This document shows positions 8,563 to 17,593 of a stretch of DNA of 64,000 bases, piece by piece. Each line of letters begins with the position of its first letter. Position 1 is the stretch's first letter. The notes beneath the pieces are model-generated. The model was given only the letters and a program-made list of their open reading frames with translations, had not been told where the DNA came from and searched no databases. A program made the translations under genes and the position numbers. The stretch is from positions 186,001-250,000 of the forward strand of contig JAHBXS010000004.1 in NCBI GenBank assembly GCA_019636375.1, given 5' to 3'. Source of the DNA: Pirellulaceae bacterium. Lineage in GTDB: Bacteria; Planctomycetota; Planctomycetia; Pirellulales; Pirellulaceae.

Positions 8563-9156
8563 TCAAGATGGGTCGTCGACTCGTTTCTGAATCATTGCCC
8601 ATTCCTCGGCGACTCCCAGTTTCGCCGCCCAGGCGGTGATATAGACTCGATCAACCGCATCGGCCTTCACCTTGAGAATACCACCGATGTCGCGTAAGTG
8701 CTTCTCGCTGTCACCCATTTGGAAGAAAATCAACTTGTTCAAGATCACATCTTCGGGCGTAGCGAAAACAGCCGACAACCCATCTGGGTCTGTCAGCCGA
8801 ATGGCACGTTGCTGTTCCAGGGCGGAAAATTCGGTTGGCTTGGGGAGCATCACATCAATCTTCAGGCCCGCAGGAATATGTTTGATATTGAATTGAAATC
8901 GCTTCTGGATCGCGTCTGTGACGGCATGCCGAGCCACGAAGTAGTCGGGAGCTTGGAATTTGGCGCACAAGTCATCAACATGCTCAAGTTTCAAATCGGC
9001 CACGACATCGACATCGTTGGTGAAGCGGTTTTCGCCATACGCAATGCTTGCCATCGACCCGACAACGCGATAAGCGATACCATGCAACTCGAAAAAATCG
9101 GCGGCATTCTGCAACAACTCCCGAGGTTGTAGGTCGGCGGGGTCATGCGTCGACAT
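8563..9156 (-). CDS. Nucleotidyltransferase-fold protein
   Basis: A 197-residue protein starting at the ATG at 9156, whose codon overlaps the end of the upstream gene (translational coupling). It has the polymerase-beta-type nucleotidyltransferase signature VVGSMASIAYGENRFTNDVD (G-S then D-x-D) and a third acidic strand LKIDVML. This fits the nucleotidyltransferase/AbiEii-like families, often the toxin or modifying half of two-gene modules. The substrate cannot be told. A longer frame reaches 9303, but the extra 49 residues are arginine-rich and overlap the upstream gene out of frame, so the inner ATG is preferred. The gene ends directly against an integrase scrap. Confidence 0.75.
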   Translation of the reverse strand: MSTHDPADLQPRELLQNAADFFELHGIAYRVVGSMASIAYGENRFTNDVDVVADLKLEHVDDLCAKFQAPDYFVARHAVTDAIQKRFQFNIKHIPAGLKIDVMLPKPTEFSALEQQRAIRLTDPDGLSAVFATPEDVILNKLIFFQMGDSEKHLRDIGGILKVKADAVDRVYITAWAAKLGVAEEWAMIQKRVDDPS

Positions 9157-9451
9157 CGTCGAGGACTCCATTGCTGATACGGCGAGCGACTTCGCGTTGA
9201 ACCTTTTCTTTTTCCCAGTCGGGATGTTCTGTGCGGATCGCCGCCAGGAGGATGGCTCGGGCGGATTGCCAAAACGCATCGACACTTCGCAAACGCTGGG
9301 CATCAGTTTTTTGTCGCAACACTTCAGCCATCGTTTCGTCGATCATTTCGAATTTATGCAGCAATCGGTTCATGTATTTGATTTTATCTTGAAAATCGGC
9401 TGGCGTCTTGTACGATTCGTTAAATTTGTCTTCGACACATACAACATCCAT
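9143..9451 (-). CDS. Small protein coupled to the nucleotidyltransferase gene
   Basis: A 102-residue, charged, mostly helical protein (TPADFQDKIKYMNRLLHKFE, DAQRLRSVDAFWQSARAILL). I do not recognise the family. Its last codons overlap the ATG of the nucleotidyltransferase gene by 14 bp in another frame, so the two are translated as a pair. Paired small helical protein plus nucleotidyltransferase is the layout of several toxin-antitoxin modules. That role is only an inference here. Confidence 0.6.
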   Translation of the reverse strand: MDVVCVEDKFNESYKTPADFQDKIKYMNRLLHKFEMIDETMAEVLRQKTDAQRLRSVDAFWQSARAILLAAIRTEHPDWEKEKVQREVARRISNGVLDDVDA

Positions 9452-9470
9452 TTCCGTGGACGTTTCACGA

Positions 9471-9500
9471 AAAAAACCTGGCCGCAGGGGCGGCCAGGTT
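9471..9500 (-). terminator. Rho-independent terminator
   Basis: GC-rich stem AACCTGGCCGC / GCGGCCAGGTT (9475-9485 with 9490-9500), loop of four, followed on the minus strand by a run of T. It lies downstream of the lipoprotein gene at 9585-9953 and only 20 bp before the ATG at 9451, so the next gene must use a promoter overlapping it or depend on read-through. Confidence 0.75.
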
Positions 9501-9584
9501 TTGGGGTGGGCTCAATTGGATTGAGCCCCGTCCGGACTGAGGACGTTTCAGGATGTTCGATTCGACGCGAAACCGCGCGGGTGG

Positions 9585-9953
9585 TTATTGCCCAGGCATA
9601 CGGGCTCCAGGGAGTGGCGGTGCAGTGCTGGGGGTGACACTCCCTCCAAATCCCGATCCAGTTCCAGGATAGGGGTATTGATCGAATTGTTCGTTTGGAT
9701 TTTGCGAGGGTGAAAGTGTCCCAGAGCCGAATGTCGGTCCGCCGATCATTGCTCCATCAACGGGGGTAACGCCACCGCAAACGCCATTGGAACAATTATC
9801 GACCGTGTGTTGTCGGCGATTAAAAAGCCCCATCGATGGATTGCAAGTGTTGCAAGCTCCGCCCCGAAAAAACTGACGAAATGGGCCATTGGCACATCCG
9901 CTCGAAACTAGCATCACAGAGAGAAGTAGCAAAATCGTCATTTGCTTTTTCAT
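9585..9953 (-). CDS. Small secreted lipoprotein
   Basis: About 122 residues. An N-terminal signal peptide (KKQMTILLLLSVMLVSS) ends in the lipobox SSGC, so the mature protein is probably lipid-anchored at Cys about 20. The rest is rich in Gly, Pro, Ser and Asn, with CNTCNP and NCSNGVCGG cysteine pairs, and has no recognisable enzyme domain. The ATG at 9953 is preceded by AAGGAG at good spacing and is preferred over the GTG 9 bp upstream. Function unknown. Confidence 0.7.
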   Translation of the reverse strand: MKKQMTILLLLSVMLVSSGCANGPFRQFFRGGACNTCNPSMGLFNRRQHTVDNCSNGVCGGVTPVDGAMIGGPTFGSGTLSPSQNPNEQFDQYPYPGTGSGFGGSVTPSTAPPLPGARMPGQ

Positions 9954-10502
9954 CGCCAACACTCCTTTCGCGACCTGTCCGATTTACGGGTGCCGCACTT
10001 CGTTAAAGACTCCTACATGCCTCGTGTTCCTGTGGAATGCAGCCGAGGTAAGGTAATCTACCCGCGATTTAAATGCGGGCAAGAAAAAAAAGAAGTTTTT
10101 TTGAATACTTCAATCCCCAACGTGTCAAAACTGGTGCTATCGTCGCAAGCAAACCCCATGCCGGAAAAAAACTTTTCTTTCGACTGCGTGAAGTTGAACG
10201 AATGTTCAGTTGAAAAACTCCAATCGCCGGCGAGAATTTGGCAAATTTCTCCCAATCTTAAAATGAGCCTGCATCGGCTTTGACCAAAATGTCGAAACCG
10301 AATTAGCACAAACGACTCCCCTAAGAGTAGCCAAACGGATACAATGTGGGAGTACCAAGTTCGCTTGATACAATTCTGGCGCATACGGCTGAGGGACCAA
10401 TAAAACAGGGTAGGCTCGAATCACAAACAGCTTGTGCTTAGCACGCTCGATTCCGCCTTTCTCCCAGCAGCTCCCATTTGCTGCGAATCCGCCGGAATTT
10501 TG
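9954..10502. other. Non-coding stretch, possible small RNA
   Basis: No convincing protein gene. Open frames on both strands here lack domains and consistent starts. A strong plus-strand terminator at 10503-10536 has no coding gene in front of it. The 150-200 bp before it could therefore encode a small RNA; no known RNA family was recognised. Confidence 0.35.
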
Positions 10503-10536
10503 CCGCGTTCCCTTTCGGGGGAACGCGGTTTTTTTT
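10503..10536 (+). terminator. Strong intrinsic terminator without an obvious upstream gene
   Basis: A 10-bp stem CCGCGTTCCC / GGGAACGCGG (10503-10512 with 10519-10528) followed by eight T. It lies 45 bp before the ATG at 10581. It ends a transcript that does not correspond to any coding gene seen on the plus strand, or acts as a leader terminator for the next gene. Confidence 0.8.
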
Positions 10537-10580
10537 GGTCCCGCACTTTCTTTCAACGCTTCTCGCGTCAACCAGATTTT

Positions 10581-11276
10581 ATGAACCGGTCGAAACCTTC
10601 TCAAAACACCGAGCACAAATCGGTCTTCCACGGACGCAACCAAAAATTGCTGGTCTTTGTTGGACTGCTGCTACTGGTCATCTACACGTTCTCGCGACCA
10701 ACTTTGGAGAAATGGCTCGGTCGCGAACTGCCCGTTCTGATCAACCTGGGGAATGAAGCGACCCCAGCACCCGACGCACCGAAACAGTCTGACTCGCAAA
10801 CTCAAAATAGCAGAACAGCTAATGAGTCGGTTCAGAAAGACAGGTCAAATCCCGCATCTGCACCTGAGTCGAAGGGGACAGAATTTGCTTTCGAAAAACT
10901 ACCACGGGGCGAATTGCAATCTCCGGCCGGATTGATTTACGGTTTCGGACCAAATCGCGAACATCGGGTCGATCATGTTCTGCTTCACGCAGCGGACAAT
11001 CCCAATCGCCCAGTCCATAGCGTTTTTAATGGAAACCGAGATGCGATTTTATCGCTGTTGGACGAAGCCTACGAGTTGATCAAACAAAAAGATAAACGTG
11101 TGAAAGCGACGCCGAACAATGAGTACCCAGATCGAACCGAATACGTGATCGACATGCAGCGAGCCATTGGCTACCGCGGCGGCCAAAACGGCCGGCGGGA
11201 CGGGTTTCCGAAACTTTCGCGTTTGAAGCTGATCTTGGCCGACGAAAATCGAGTCATTTCTGCGTTTCCGTTTTAG
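10581..11276 (+). CDS. Membrane-anchored protein with C-terminal domain of unknown function
   Basis: A 231-residue protein. It has one transmembrane segment near the N-terminus (about residues 22-38, LLVFVGLLLLVIYTF), a low-complexity Ser/Asn/Gln linker, then a compact C-terminal domain from about residue 110. This domain includes HRVDHVLLHAADNPNRPVHS, a helix (ILSLLDEAYELI) and YVIDMQRAIGYRGGQNGRRD, and ends RVISAFPF. The spaced His residues and the closing strand recall small RNase-like folds (EndoU/BECR type), but this is a weak resemblance. The ATG at 10581 gives a clean N-terminus; the frame upstream of it overlaps the terminator. Confidence 0.65.
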   Translation: MNRSKPSQNTEHKSVFHGRNQKLLVFVGLLLLVIYTFSRPTLEKWLGRELPVLINLGNEATPAPDAPKQSDSQTQNSRTANESVQKDRSNPASAPESKGTEFAFEKLPRGELQSPAGLIYGFGPNREHRVDHVLLHAADNPNRPVHSVFNGNRDAILSLLDEAYELIKQKDKRVKATPNNEYPDRTEYVIDMQRAIGYRGGQNGRRDGFPKLSRLKLILADENRVISAFPF

Positions 11277-11320
11277 GGATTTCAGAACATTCAGCAAAAA
11301 CTTGCAACCAAAGCGAGAAT

Positions 11321-11818
11321 ATGTTGCACCCAGCGAAACTGCCCATTGAAAAACTATTCGCGGAATGCCATGAAGCCCGCACCCGGGGTTCTGGTCCTGG
11401 TGGTCAGCATCGCAACAAGGTCGAGACGGCGGTTGTTTTTACGCATCAACCTTCTCAAGTCTCTGGCGCTGCGAGCGAACGACGAAGTTTGCAAGACAAC
11501 CGCAAAGTGGCCATTCAGCGACTCCGGGTCAATCTGGCTATCGCTTTGCGCAGCGATTCGACCGAGGCACTTAGCGAGAGTTGGATCAAGTACGTCACGG
11601 GAGGAAAAGTGGCGATCAATCCATTGAACGAAGATTTCCCAGCGTTGCTCGCCGATGCTCTTGATTTGGTCCACGCCTTTCAAGGCGATCTTAGTGAACC
11701 TGCTGAACTTCTCAGAATCTCACCAACTCAATTGCTGAAGTTTCTGCGCCTTGAGCCCGCCGCATGGACGGTCGTTGCGAAAGTTCGAGAGGCCGCCGGG
11801 TTAAAACGGTTGAAGTAA
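11321..11818 (+). CDS. Peptide chain release factor-like protein (GGQ domain)
   Basis: A 165-residue protein with the RF-1 catalytic domain signature TRGSGPGGQHRNKVETAV, GGQ at residues 27-29. The GGQ loop hydrolyses peptidyl-tRNA in the ribosome. The protein lacks the codon-recognition domains of RF1 and RF2, so it belongs with the short ArfB/RF-like group that rescues stalled ribosomes or acts in a related role. The C-terminal part (LLRISPTQLLKFLRLEPAAW) is a planctomycete-type extension rather than the basic tail of ArfB. The upstream gene ends 45 bp earlier. Confidence 0.85.
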   Translation: MLHPAKLPIEKLFAECHEARTRGSGPGGQHRNKVETAVVFTHQPSQVSGAASERRSLQDNRKVAIQRLRVNLAIALRSDSTEALSESWIKYVTGGKVAINPLNEDFPALLADALDLVHAFQGDLSEPAELLRISPTQLLKFLRLEPAAWTVVAKVREAAGLKRLK

Positions 11819-11976
11819 ACAGTAAACAGGACTCAACTGAGGTGAGTTGCTGATACTCTGGTTAAACGAATTTCATGTTCGATGTTTTTCGACTTGAACG
11901 TCAAAGCGGGGGGAGACAAAAGCGTTCACGAAATCATGGAGTTGCGAAGGATTTGAACGCGTTAATGGAGGGCCTT

Positions 11977-12016
11977 TTCACGGAGTGAGAAGCCACGTAG
12001 GCGTTCACTCCGTGAA
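11977..12016. repeat. 12-bp inverted repeat hairpin
   Basis: TTCACGGAGTGA (11977-11988) and its perfect inverse TCACTCCGTGAA (12005-12016), 16-bp spacer. It lies between the release-factor-like gene and the glutathione peroxidase gene, which converge, so it may act as a bidirectional transcription stop. There is no T run. Confidence 0.6.
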
Positions 12017-12091
12017 CGGGCGATCAACAGACATTTCGTGTGCCTCCAGTTTAATCAGCACTCAGAGGAACAGTAAATCCACTGACCAAAA

Positions 12092-12688
12092 TTAATTGGC
12101 CTTCAAAGCTTCGGTAATTGCCTTGACGAACTCCGCATCAGACGGTTTAACTCGCGAGCCGAAACGAGCAACTGGATTCCCTGACCGATCGATAACGAAT
12201 TTCTCGAAGTTCCAGCCGACTTCACCAGCACCTTTCGGAGCCAGGTCCAAACCTGAAAGATGCTTGAAGATATCTGCCTGACCGTCCCCCTTCACGTCGA
12301 TCTTACTGAACATGGGAAACGAAACGTTGTATTTGGTCGAGCAAAATTCCTTGATCTCTGCTTCGGAGCCCGGTTCCTGACCACCGAATTGGTTACAAGG
12401 GAACCCTAGCACGACGAGTCCTTGATCCGCATATTTTTCGTGGAGGGCTTGCAGTCCTTCGTATTGCGGAGTCATCCCGCAACGGCTGGCCACGTTCACG
12501 ATCAAAATGACTTTTCCAGAATACTGACTCAGGTCGATTTCATCACCATCGATCGACGCCATCTTAAAATTCAAAGACTCTGCCACTTTTTTTTCCTCCT
12601 TCGTTTGGGTCTCTTGACCCATGGACACGTTAGTTAGAAACAACATGCCAAAACACAACAAAACTGCTTTTGCTAAATTGATTCGCAT
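12092..12688 (-). CDS. Secreted glutathione peroxidase family protein
   Basis: A 198-residue thioredoxin-fold peroxidase. A signal peptide (about residues 1-24, ending SMGQ) exports it. The catalytic triad of the family is present: Cys70 in VASRCGMTP (cysteine instead of selenocysteine), Gln104 in CNQFGGQEPG and Trp159 in VGWNFEKF. Such enzymes reduce hydrogen peroxide and lipid peroxides, usually with thioredoxin as donor in bacteria. The ATG at 12688 is preceded by an AGGAGA site; a longer frame to 12736 is not needed. Confidence 0.9.
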   Translation of the reverse strand: MRINLAKAVLLCFGMLFLTNVSMGQETQTKEEKKVAESLNFKMASIDGDEIDLSQYSGKVILIVNVASRCGMTPQYEGLQALHEKYADQGLVVLGFPCNQFGGQEPGSEAEIKEFCSTKYNVSFPMFSKIDVKGDGQADIFKHLSGLDLAPKGAGEVGWNFEKFVIDRSGNPVARFGSRVKPSDAEFVKAITEALKAN

Positions 12689-12873
12689 TTCTTTCTCCTG
12701 AAAAATAGAAACTTTGTTTGGCGGAAGAACCGGCAACGGCGGGCCGCAATTAACCTGTTGACGCGAAAATAAACGCGGTAGTTAGGCTAACAAATCCCCT
12801 TTGGTTACGCAAATCGGTGGTTTTTGGTTTAATGGCATGGAACTATTTATTCTCCATTTCGTCGAGAGTTACC

Positions 12874-14331
12874 ATGAAATCAACTTCGATTGAGTCTTTG
12901 CAACCAACCGCATTGTGGCATAACTTTTCAAAATTGAACGCCGTTCCCCGACCTTCAAAGGCGGAGGCTCGAGTCACTCAGTTTATGGTTGAGTTCGGGA
13001 AAGGTTTGGGATTAGAAACTGCGGTGGATGGAGTCGGTAACGTTTTAATTCGCAAACCTGCGACAGCGGGGCGCGAGGCAGCTTCTGTCGTAGTCCTCCA
13101 ATCGCATTTGGATATGGTTCACCAAAAAAACACGGGGACCGATTTCGACTTTTCAACTCAAGGGATCAAAATGTTTCTCGATGGCGACTGGGTTCGCGCT
13201 GAAGGAACAACACTGGGGGCGGATAACGGAATTGGGGTCGCTGCCATGATGGCTATCCTAGAGTCAAACGACATTGAGCATCCGCCGATTGAGGCTCTGT
13301 TCACGATCGACGAAGAAACCGGAATGACCGGAGCCAAGGCTCTTCAAGATGATTGGCTACGCGGGCGGATATTACTCAACCTCGACACCGAGGACGATAC
13401 GGAATTGACGATCGGCTGTGCTGGCGGAATGGATGTGACAGGCCAAGTTTCGCTCGACACCGAACCACCTCCGGCAGAATCGACCGTTTGGCGTCTTGTC
13501 TTGCAGGGCCTTACTGGTGGCCATTCAGGGATGGATATCCATTTAGGCCGAGCCAACTCAAACAAACTGATGTCGCGATTGGTTTCAAAATTGTCGGAAC
13601 GAGTTGCTGTTCGCTTGGCTGAATTTTCCGGTGGCTCACTACGAAATGCGATTCCTCGCGAAGCTCAGGCCATCATCGCGTTCCCAAGGTCTCGACTCGA
13701 AGATGTAAAAGCGAGTATAGCCGCAGAAGAGAAAGTCCTACAGCAAGAATATTGCCTCACGGACCCTGGCCTGACGATTGGATTGTTCGAACATTCCGCG
13801 ACAATGCAAGTTTTGACGGCCGCCGATCAGTCAAAAATTCTGCGAGTGACTGATGCGATTCCTAATGGGATTTTTCGGATGAGTCCGGCGGTTGCAGGAT
13901 TGGTCCAAACGAGCAACAATCTTGCCAAGGTCACGGTCAGCAACGGTCGAGCAGAGTGGTGCTGCCTCACACGCAGTTCAGTCGACTCAGAACGTCATGA
14001 ACTTGGCCGTGTGATACGGGTGATCCTCGAAGGGGCCGGGGCGGCAGTCGAATTTGCCAGCGATTATCCAGGCTGGCAGCCGAACCCCGATTCGAGAATC
14101 GTGGCGTTGATGCGGCGTTTGTATCAAGAGGAATTCGCTTCGGAGCCCCACGTAGCCGCCTGCCATGCGGGGCTCGAGTGTGGAATCATCGGTGCTCATT
14201 ATCCAGGAATGGAAATGATCAGCTTTGGCCCCAACATTCGCGGAGCACATTCGCCGGACGAACAAGTGCAAGTCAGTTCCGTCCAGAAGTTCTGGCAGTT
14301 CTTGTTAAAAACATTGGCCGAAGTTCGTTAG
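12874..14331 (+). CDS. pepD: Aminoacyl-histidine dipeptidase (PepD, M20 family)
   Basis: A 485-residue metallopeptidase, the same length as Escherichia coli PepD. It cleaves Xaa-His dipeptides such as carnosine in the cytoplasm, using a two-zinc site. The metal-binding motifs are in order: SHLDMVHQK (His78, Asp80), TTLGADNGIGVAA with the bridging Asp, IDEETGMTGA with the catalytic and metal Glu pair, and HAGLECG near the C-terminus. The dimerisation lid domain lies between. The ATG at 12874 fits the family N-terminus. The stop overlaps the stop of the converging pentapeptide gene by 4 bp. Confidence 0.92.
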   Translation: MKSTSIESLQPTALWHNFSKLNAVPRPSKAEARVTQFMVEFGKGLGLETAVDGVGNVLIRKPATAGREAASVVVLQSHLDMVHQKNTGTDFDFSTQGIKMFLDGDWVRAEGTTLGADNGIGVAAMMAILESNDIEHPPIEALFTIDEETGMTGAKALQDDWLRGRILLNLDTEDDTELTIGCAGGMDVTGQVSLDTEPPPAESTVWRLVLQGLTGGHSGMDIHLGRANSNKLMSRLVSKLSERVAVRLAEFSGGSLRNAIPREAQAIIAFPRSRLEDVKASIAAEEKVLQQEYCLTDPGLTIGLFEHSATMQVLTAADQSKILRVTDAIPNGIFRMSPAVAGLVQTSNNLAKVTVSNGRAEWCCLTRSSVDSERHELGRVIRVILEGAGAAVEFASDYPGWQPNPDSRIVALMRRLYQEEFASEPHVAACHAGLECGIIGAHYPGMEMISFGPNIRGAHSPDEQVQVSSVQKFWQFLLKTLAEVR

Positions 14332-14969
14332 ACCGCAGCACCGCGCCAGATTTGCCACCAAGGCTTTTTCGGATCGGCCTTGACGGACGAGCCCCAGGGC
14401 TTGCCGTTGGTACCAATGCTTCCCGCCATTTTGGCGAAGTTAAAATCGGCCTTGAAGATTTTCGCGTTGGTCATGTTGCAATCACGAAGATCTGACTGAG
14501 TGAAATCACTTTCCGATACGTCGGCCCCAAACAAGTTGGCCTTAGCGAGTACCGCAGCATGAAAGTTTGTGCCACGCATTTCGGCAAACGAAAAATCGGC
14601 CTTGGGAAGTTGGCAGCGTTGAAAACTTGCGCCATTGATCTTCGAGTGTCGGAATTGAGTTCCGATTCCTCGGACTTCCTCAAAAACGCAAAGGTCCATC
14701 ACGTTGTCGGAAAAATTTGTGAAGTTGACGAGAGCAGTTGAGAAATCGACTCGGCGCAAGACGCAGTTTTGCAGAGTAACTTTGTCAAGGGTCGAGCCGC
14801 GGAAGGTCGCTTCGGAAAGGTTGCAACTATGAAGCTTGCAACCCGAGAGATCAATTTCGGAGAAGTCTGCACATGTGAAGTCAACTCCAGTGATCAATGA
14901 GCCGCTAAAGGACTCTTTGTCATGCCGATGCAACAATTTTCCAGTTGCCTTGTGTTTGATCTCGATCAT
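14328..14969 (-). CDS. Pentapeptide-repeat protein
   Basis: A 213-residue protein made of pentapeptide repeats, A(D/N)LxX or xxFxx, from about residue 25 to 185 (GVDFTCADFSEIDLSGCKLH, FSFAEMRGTNFHAAVLAKAN). Such repeats form a right-handed quadrilateral helix. Roles range from gyrase protection to scaffolding, and none can be assigned here. The C-terminus ends with a tryptophan-rich KPWWQIWRG. The ATG at 14969 has a GGAGA site upstream; a TTG one codon earlier is also open. Confidence 0.85.
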   Translation of the reverse strand: MIEIKHKATGKLLHRHDKESFSGSLITGVDFTCADFSEIDLSGCKLHSCNLSEATFRGSTLDKVTLQNCVLRRVDFSTALVNFTNFSDNVMDLCVFEEVRGIGTQFRHSKINGASFQRCQLPKADFSFAEMRGTNFHAAVLAKANLFGADVSESDFTQSDLRDCNMTNAKIFKADFNFAKMAGSIGTNGKPWGSSVKADPKKPWWQIWRGAAV

Positions 14970-15566
14970 CAATTTCTCTCCGGTAGAAAATGCCCCCGCA
15001 GCTCCCGTTTGTCACAAGAACCCGTTATCGACCAACAGCCGCTGGCTAATCTGAAAACCGCCAAAGAAGTCCATTCTGGGACGGCCCATTCTTTGAGCCC
15101 ATTCATTTGGGCAAAACCAATGCAGCCAAAAAGTCCACCAATAAAACTCACCAACTCGTGGTGCGTTTTAATTGCCGACTAAAAATACAAGTCAAAACGA
15201 GTTACGCCAAAACAGGAACCTCTTCACTGCTAGCCGTTTTCTCTCTTCGCTGTTCACTCTGTATTTAGACACCGAAACCTATGCCTAGGTTTCGGTCTTA
15301 AATCGATTAATCCGGAAATATAAAATGCGTCTCTTCGCATTGCCGTTGATTTTAGCCACTAAATAAGACGTAAATCAACTAATTTTATTTGAATCGTCTT
15401 GGAATCCTTGAAAAAGCTCGTTTTAAATCAAGTTTGCTTGATTTTTGCGAAAATTGGGGGGATGGGGTAGGATTTCGGGTGTTTTCCGGCTCCGACTGCC
15501 ACGTTCCAAAAATAAGGCAAATTGCAATCGGGCCAAAACGGCACCCGACGCGGGAAGTTCTAATCG
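14970..15566. other. Intergenic region with one hairpin
   Basis: No convincing gene. A 61-codon minus-strand frame next to the pentapeptide gene ends in a TGATG overlap with its ATG but has no recognisable features. An 11-bp inverted repeat ACCGAAACCTA / TAGGTTTCGGT lies at 15271-15296, loop of four, without a T run. Confidence 0.4.
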
Positions 15567-16412
15567 CTATTTAACCTTCCTTTTATCCCCCTCTCCTGGA
15601 GCCTCCGCGACCTTTGGAAGATCGCGATATTCGCTCAGGCTAACTTGCTTGAACTGAAGCCATTGTCGGCGCGCCAGCTCGATCCGCTTTTTGTCTTGAT
15701 CCGAAAGTCGGCCAATCAATTGGTGCTTCGAAGTCAAATTTAGCGTCCGTGCTGACAACTCACCGCCTTCCAGTTTGAGGTTGATTTCCTTGGGCATCCA
15801 ACCATGCTTTTTCATTGCTTGGTTCAGTTCCAACCTAGCAAATGGCGGCATCCGGCGAGGGTCAGTAGCTGCGAGTCGCGTGTACTGGTCCAAAAACTCA
15901 AAATAGGTCGGAAGCAATGTGACGTCGGTTGGCGATTCACATTTAGCTTCATAGACCAACTGGCTGTTTGCCATTCGCAAAAATCGTCCCGAAAGGTCAA
16001 TCGTTTCCTGAAGATTTGGCTCAATTAAGGCCAACAAACGCTCGTCTTGAGCACCTTGTTGACGCAGCGATTCGATAATGCGAACGATCTCAAATTGTTC
16101 TAGATGAACGCGGCGTTCTTTGGCAACGTCAATCAATTCAAATGATTGATTTCTCGAATCAAAAATCACGACTTCGGTTGCCGAACTCCCGTCCGGTCCG
16201 ATCGAAATATCAAAGACTAGTTTTTCTTGAAAGAGCGTGACCGTGGATGCGATGGGAGTCGTCTGCTGGTCCATGTAGACCTGAGACTCAATTTTGAATT
16301 CTTGACCGGCAATCGGAGTGACTGAAATACAAAAAATGACTGCCATCGTTACGGCCAAAAATGTGTTGGAAAGTGGTTTGAAAACGCTAAAATTAAAACT
16401 TTTTCGGGGCAT
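15567..16412 (-). CDS. Secreted protein of unknown function
   Basis: A 281-residue protein with a signal peptide (hydrophobic stretch about residues 17-36, cleavage near AGQ). The mature part begins with beta strands (FKIESQVYMDQQ, LVFDISIGPDGSSATEVVIF) reading like a DUF-type beta-rich domain that links to regulatory helices. A basic C-terminus follows. I recognise no enzyme motif. It is isolated from its neighbours by about 600 and 300 bp. Confidence 0.65.
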   Translation of the reverse strand: MPRKSFNFSVFKPLSNTFLAVTMAVIFCISVTPIAGQEFKIESQVYMDQQTTPIASTVTLFQEKLVFDISIGPDGSSATEVVIFDSRNQSFELIDVAKERRVHLEQFEIVRIIESLRQQGAQDERLLALIEPNLQETIDLSGRFLRMANSQLVYEAKCESPTDVTLLPTYFEFLDQYTRLAATDPRRMPPFARLELNQAMKKHGWMPKEINLKLEGGELSARTLNLTSKHQLIGRLSDQDKKRIELARRQWLQFKQVSLSEYRDLPKVAEAPGEGDKRKVK

Positions 16413-16710
16413 TCCGCTGGCTCCACGACATAAAACTCATAAGTTGGGCTGGTTTTTTAGCAAAACAGGGGCATTTGCTCCATAGCGATATGTCAGCTTC
16501 ATTTTCAAAGCTGCCTCGAATTGAGGCGAATATTCGGCGTCAAGCTCACCGCCAAATCCCCCCAAATTACCATCAACTTGAATTGTAAAATTTTCCGATT
16601 TTTTCCGAAATTGGCAAAGATTCGCCGCTCGACCTCGAATTCCCTGACATACCGCTGAAGATTGAATGGTTTACGGCGGTACGAACAACCACTTTTTTAG
16701 GAGTCGAGTT

Positions 16711-17511
16711 ATGTTGAAAAAAATCGCCTTGATTGGTGTCGGTGCCGTCTTGTTTGGGGCACTGTTGTTTGGTGGTCGCATGATGCCGTATGCAAAAACA
16801 GCGATCAACAAAGCCCGCGATGCGGCTCAGAACAGCGTGCCGCTAGGCTTTCAGATTGACGCAGCCCGCGATCAACTGAAGAAAATCAAACCGGAGATCA
16901 ACGACATGGTCTTCCAAATCGCCAAAGAACGCGCAGAAATGAAGCGTTTGGAGCGCGAAGTCGGTCATCAGAATGAACTGCTGGCCAAACAGCAAGCCGA
17001 AATTTTGAGCTTGCGAGGACACTTGAACACGGGCGAAGAAGTCTATGTCGCCACCAACGGCAAGGCCTACTCCAACGCTCGCGTCGAAGAAGACCTTCGA
17101 CACCGCTTCAGCGTTTTCCAAACGGCCAAACAAACCGTAGAAAAATCGCAACAAGTCCTCGAACTGCGGCAGAAGTCACTGGACTCCGCCATGGTGAAAC
17201 TAGAACAAGCCCAAGCTGCTCAACGTGAACTTGAGGTGCAAATCGAAAACTTGACCGCTCGGCAACGAATGGTCGATGTGGCAAAAACCGCCAGCACCTT
17301 AAACTTCAGCGACAGCCAACTGTCTCGGACCCAAAAGATGATCGACGAGATCAGCGGCCGAATCGATGCCGAAGAAGAGATGCTGGAACTGGCTCCAAAA
17401 TACTTGGGTGAGATTCCGGTCAGCCCTTCGAGCAAAAGCTCTGGCAACATCGTCAAGGAGATCGACGAGTATTTCGGTAACTCCGACATGAACACGGTTG
17501 TCAAGAATTAA
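16711..17511 (+). CDS. Membrane-anchored coiled-coil protein
   Basis: A 266-residue protein. One N-terminal transmembrane segment (about residues 4-24) is followed by long heptad-type helices covering about residues 50-225 (EINDMVFQIAKERAEMKRLE, AKQQAEILSLRGHL, ELEVQIENLTARQRM). A short acidic tail closes it. It resembles phage-shock/PspA-like or structural coiled-coil proteins only in general shape. AGGAG lies 7 bp before the ATG at 16711. A terminator follows at 17594. Confidence 0.75.
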   Translation: MLKKIALIGVGAVLFGALLFGGRMMPYAKTAINKARDAAQNSVPLGFQIDAARDQLKKIKPEINDMVFQIAKERAEMKRLEREVGHQNELLAKQQAEILSLRGHLNTGEEVYVATNGKAYSNARVEEDLRHRFSVFQTAKQTVEKSQQVLELRQKSLDSAMVKLEQAQAAQRELEVQIENLTARQRMVDVAKTASTLNFSDSQLSRTQKMIDEISGRIDAEEEMLELAPKYLGEIPVSPSSKSSGNIVKEIDEYFGNSDMNTVVKN

Positions 17512-17593
17512 AACGCGAAGGACCATTTTCTCGACTTGGTTGATTCGCACCGGCGGTCGGCCAGTGGACCGGCTGCACAATTAGCAAAACCAG

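Noticed and set aside
14969-15154. A 61-codon minus-strand frame ending in a TGATG overlap with the pentapeptide gene.
   Set aside because: The overlap hints at coupling, but there is no family match and no good start; too short to support.
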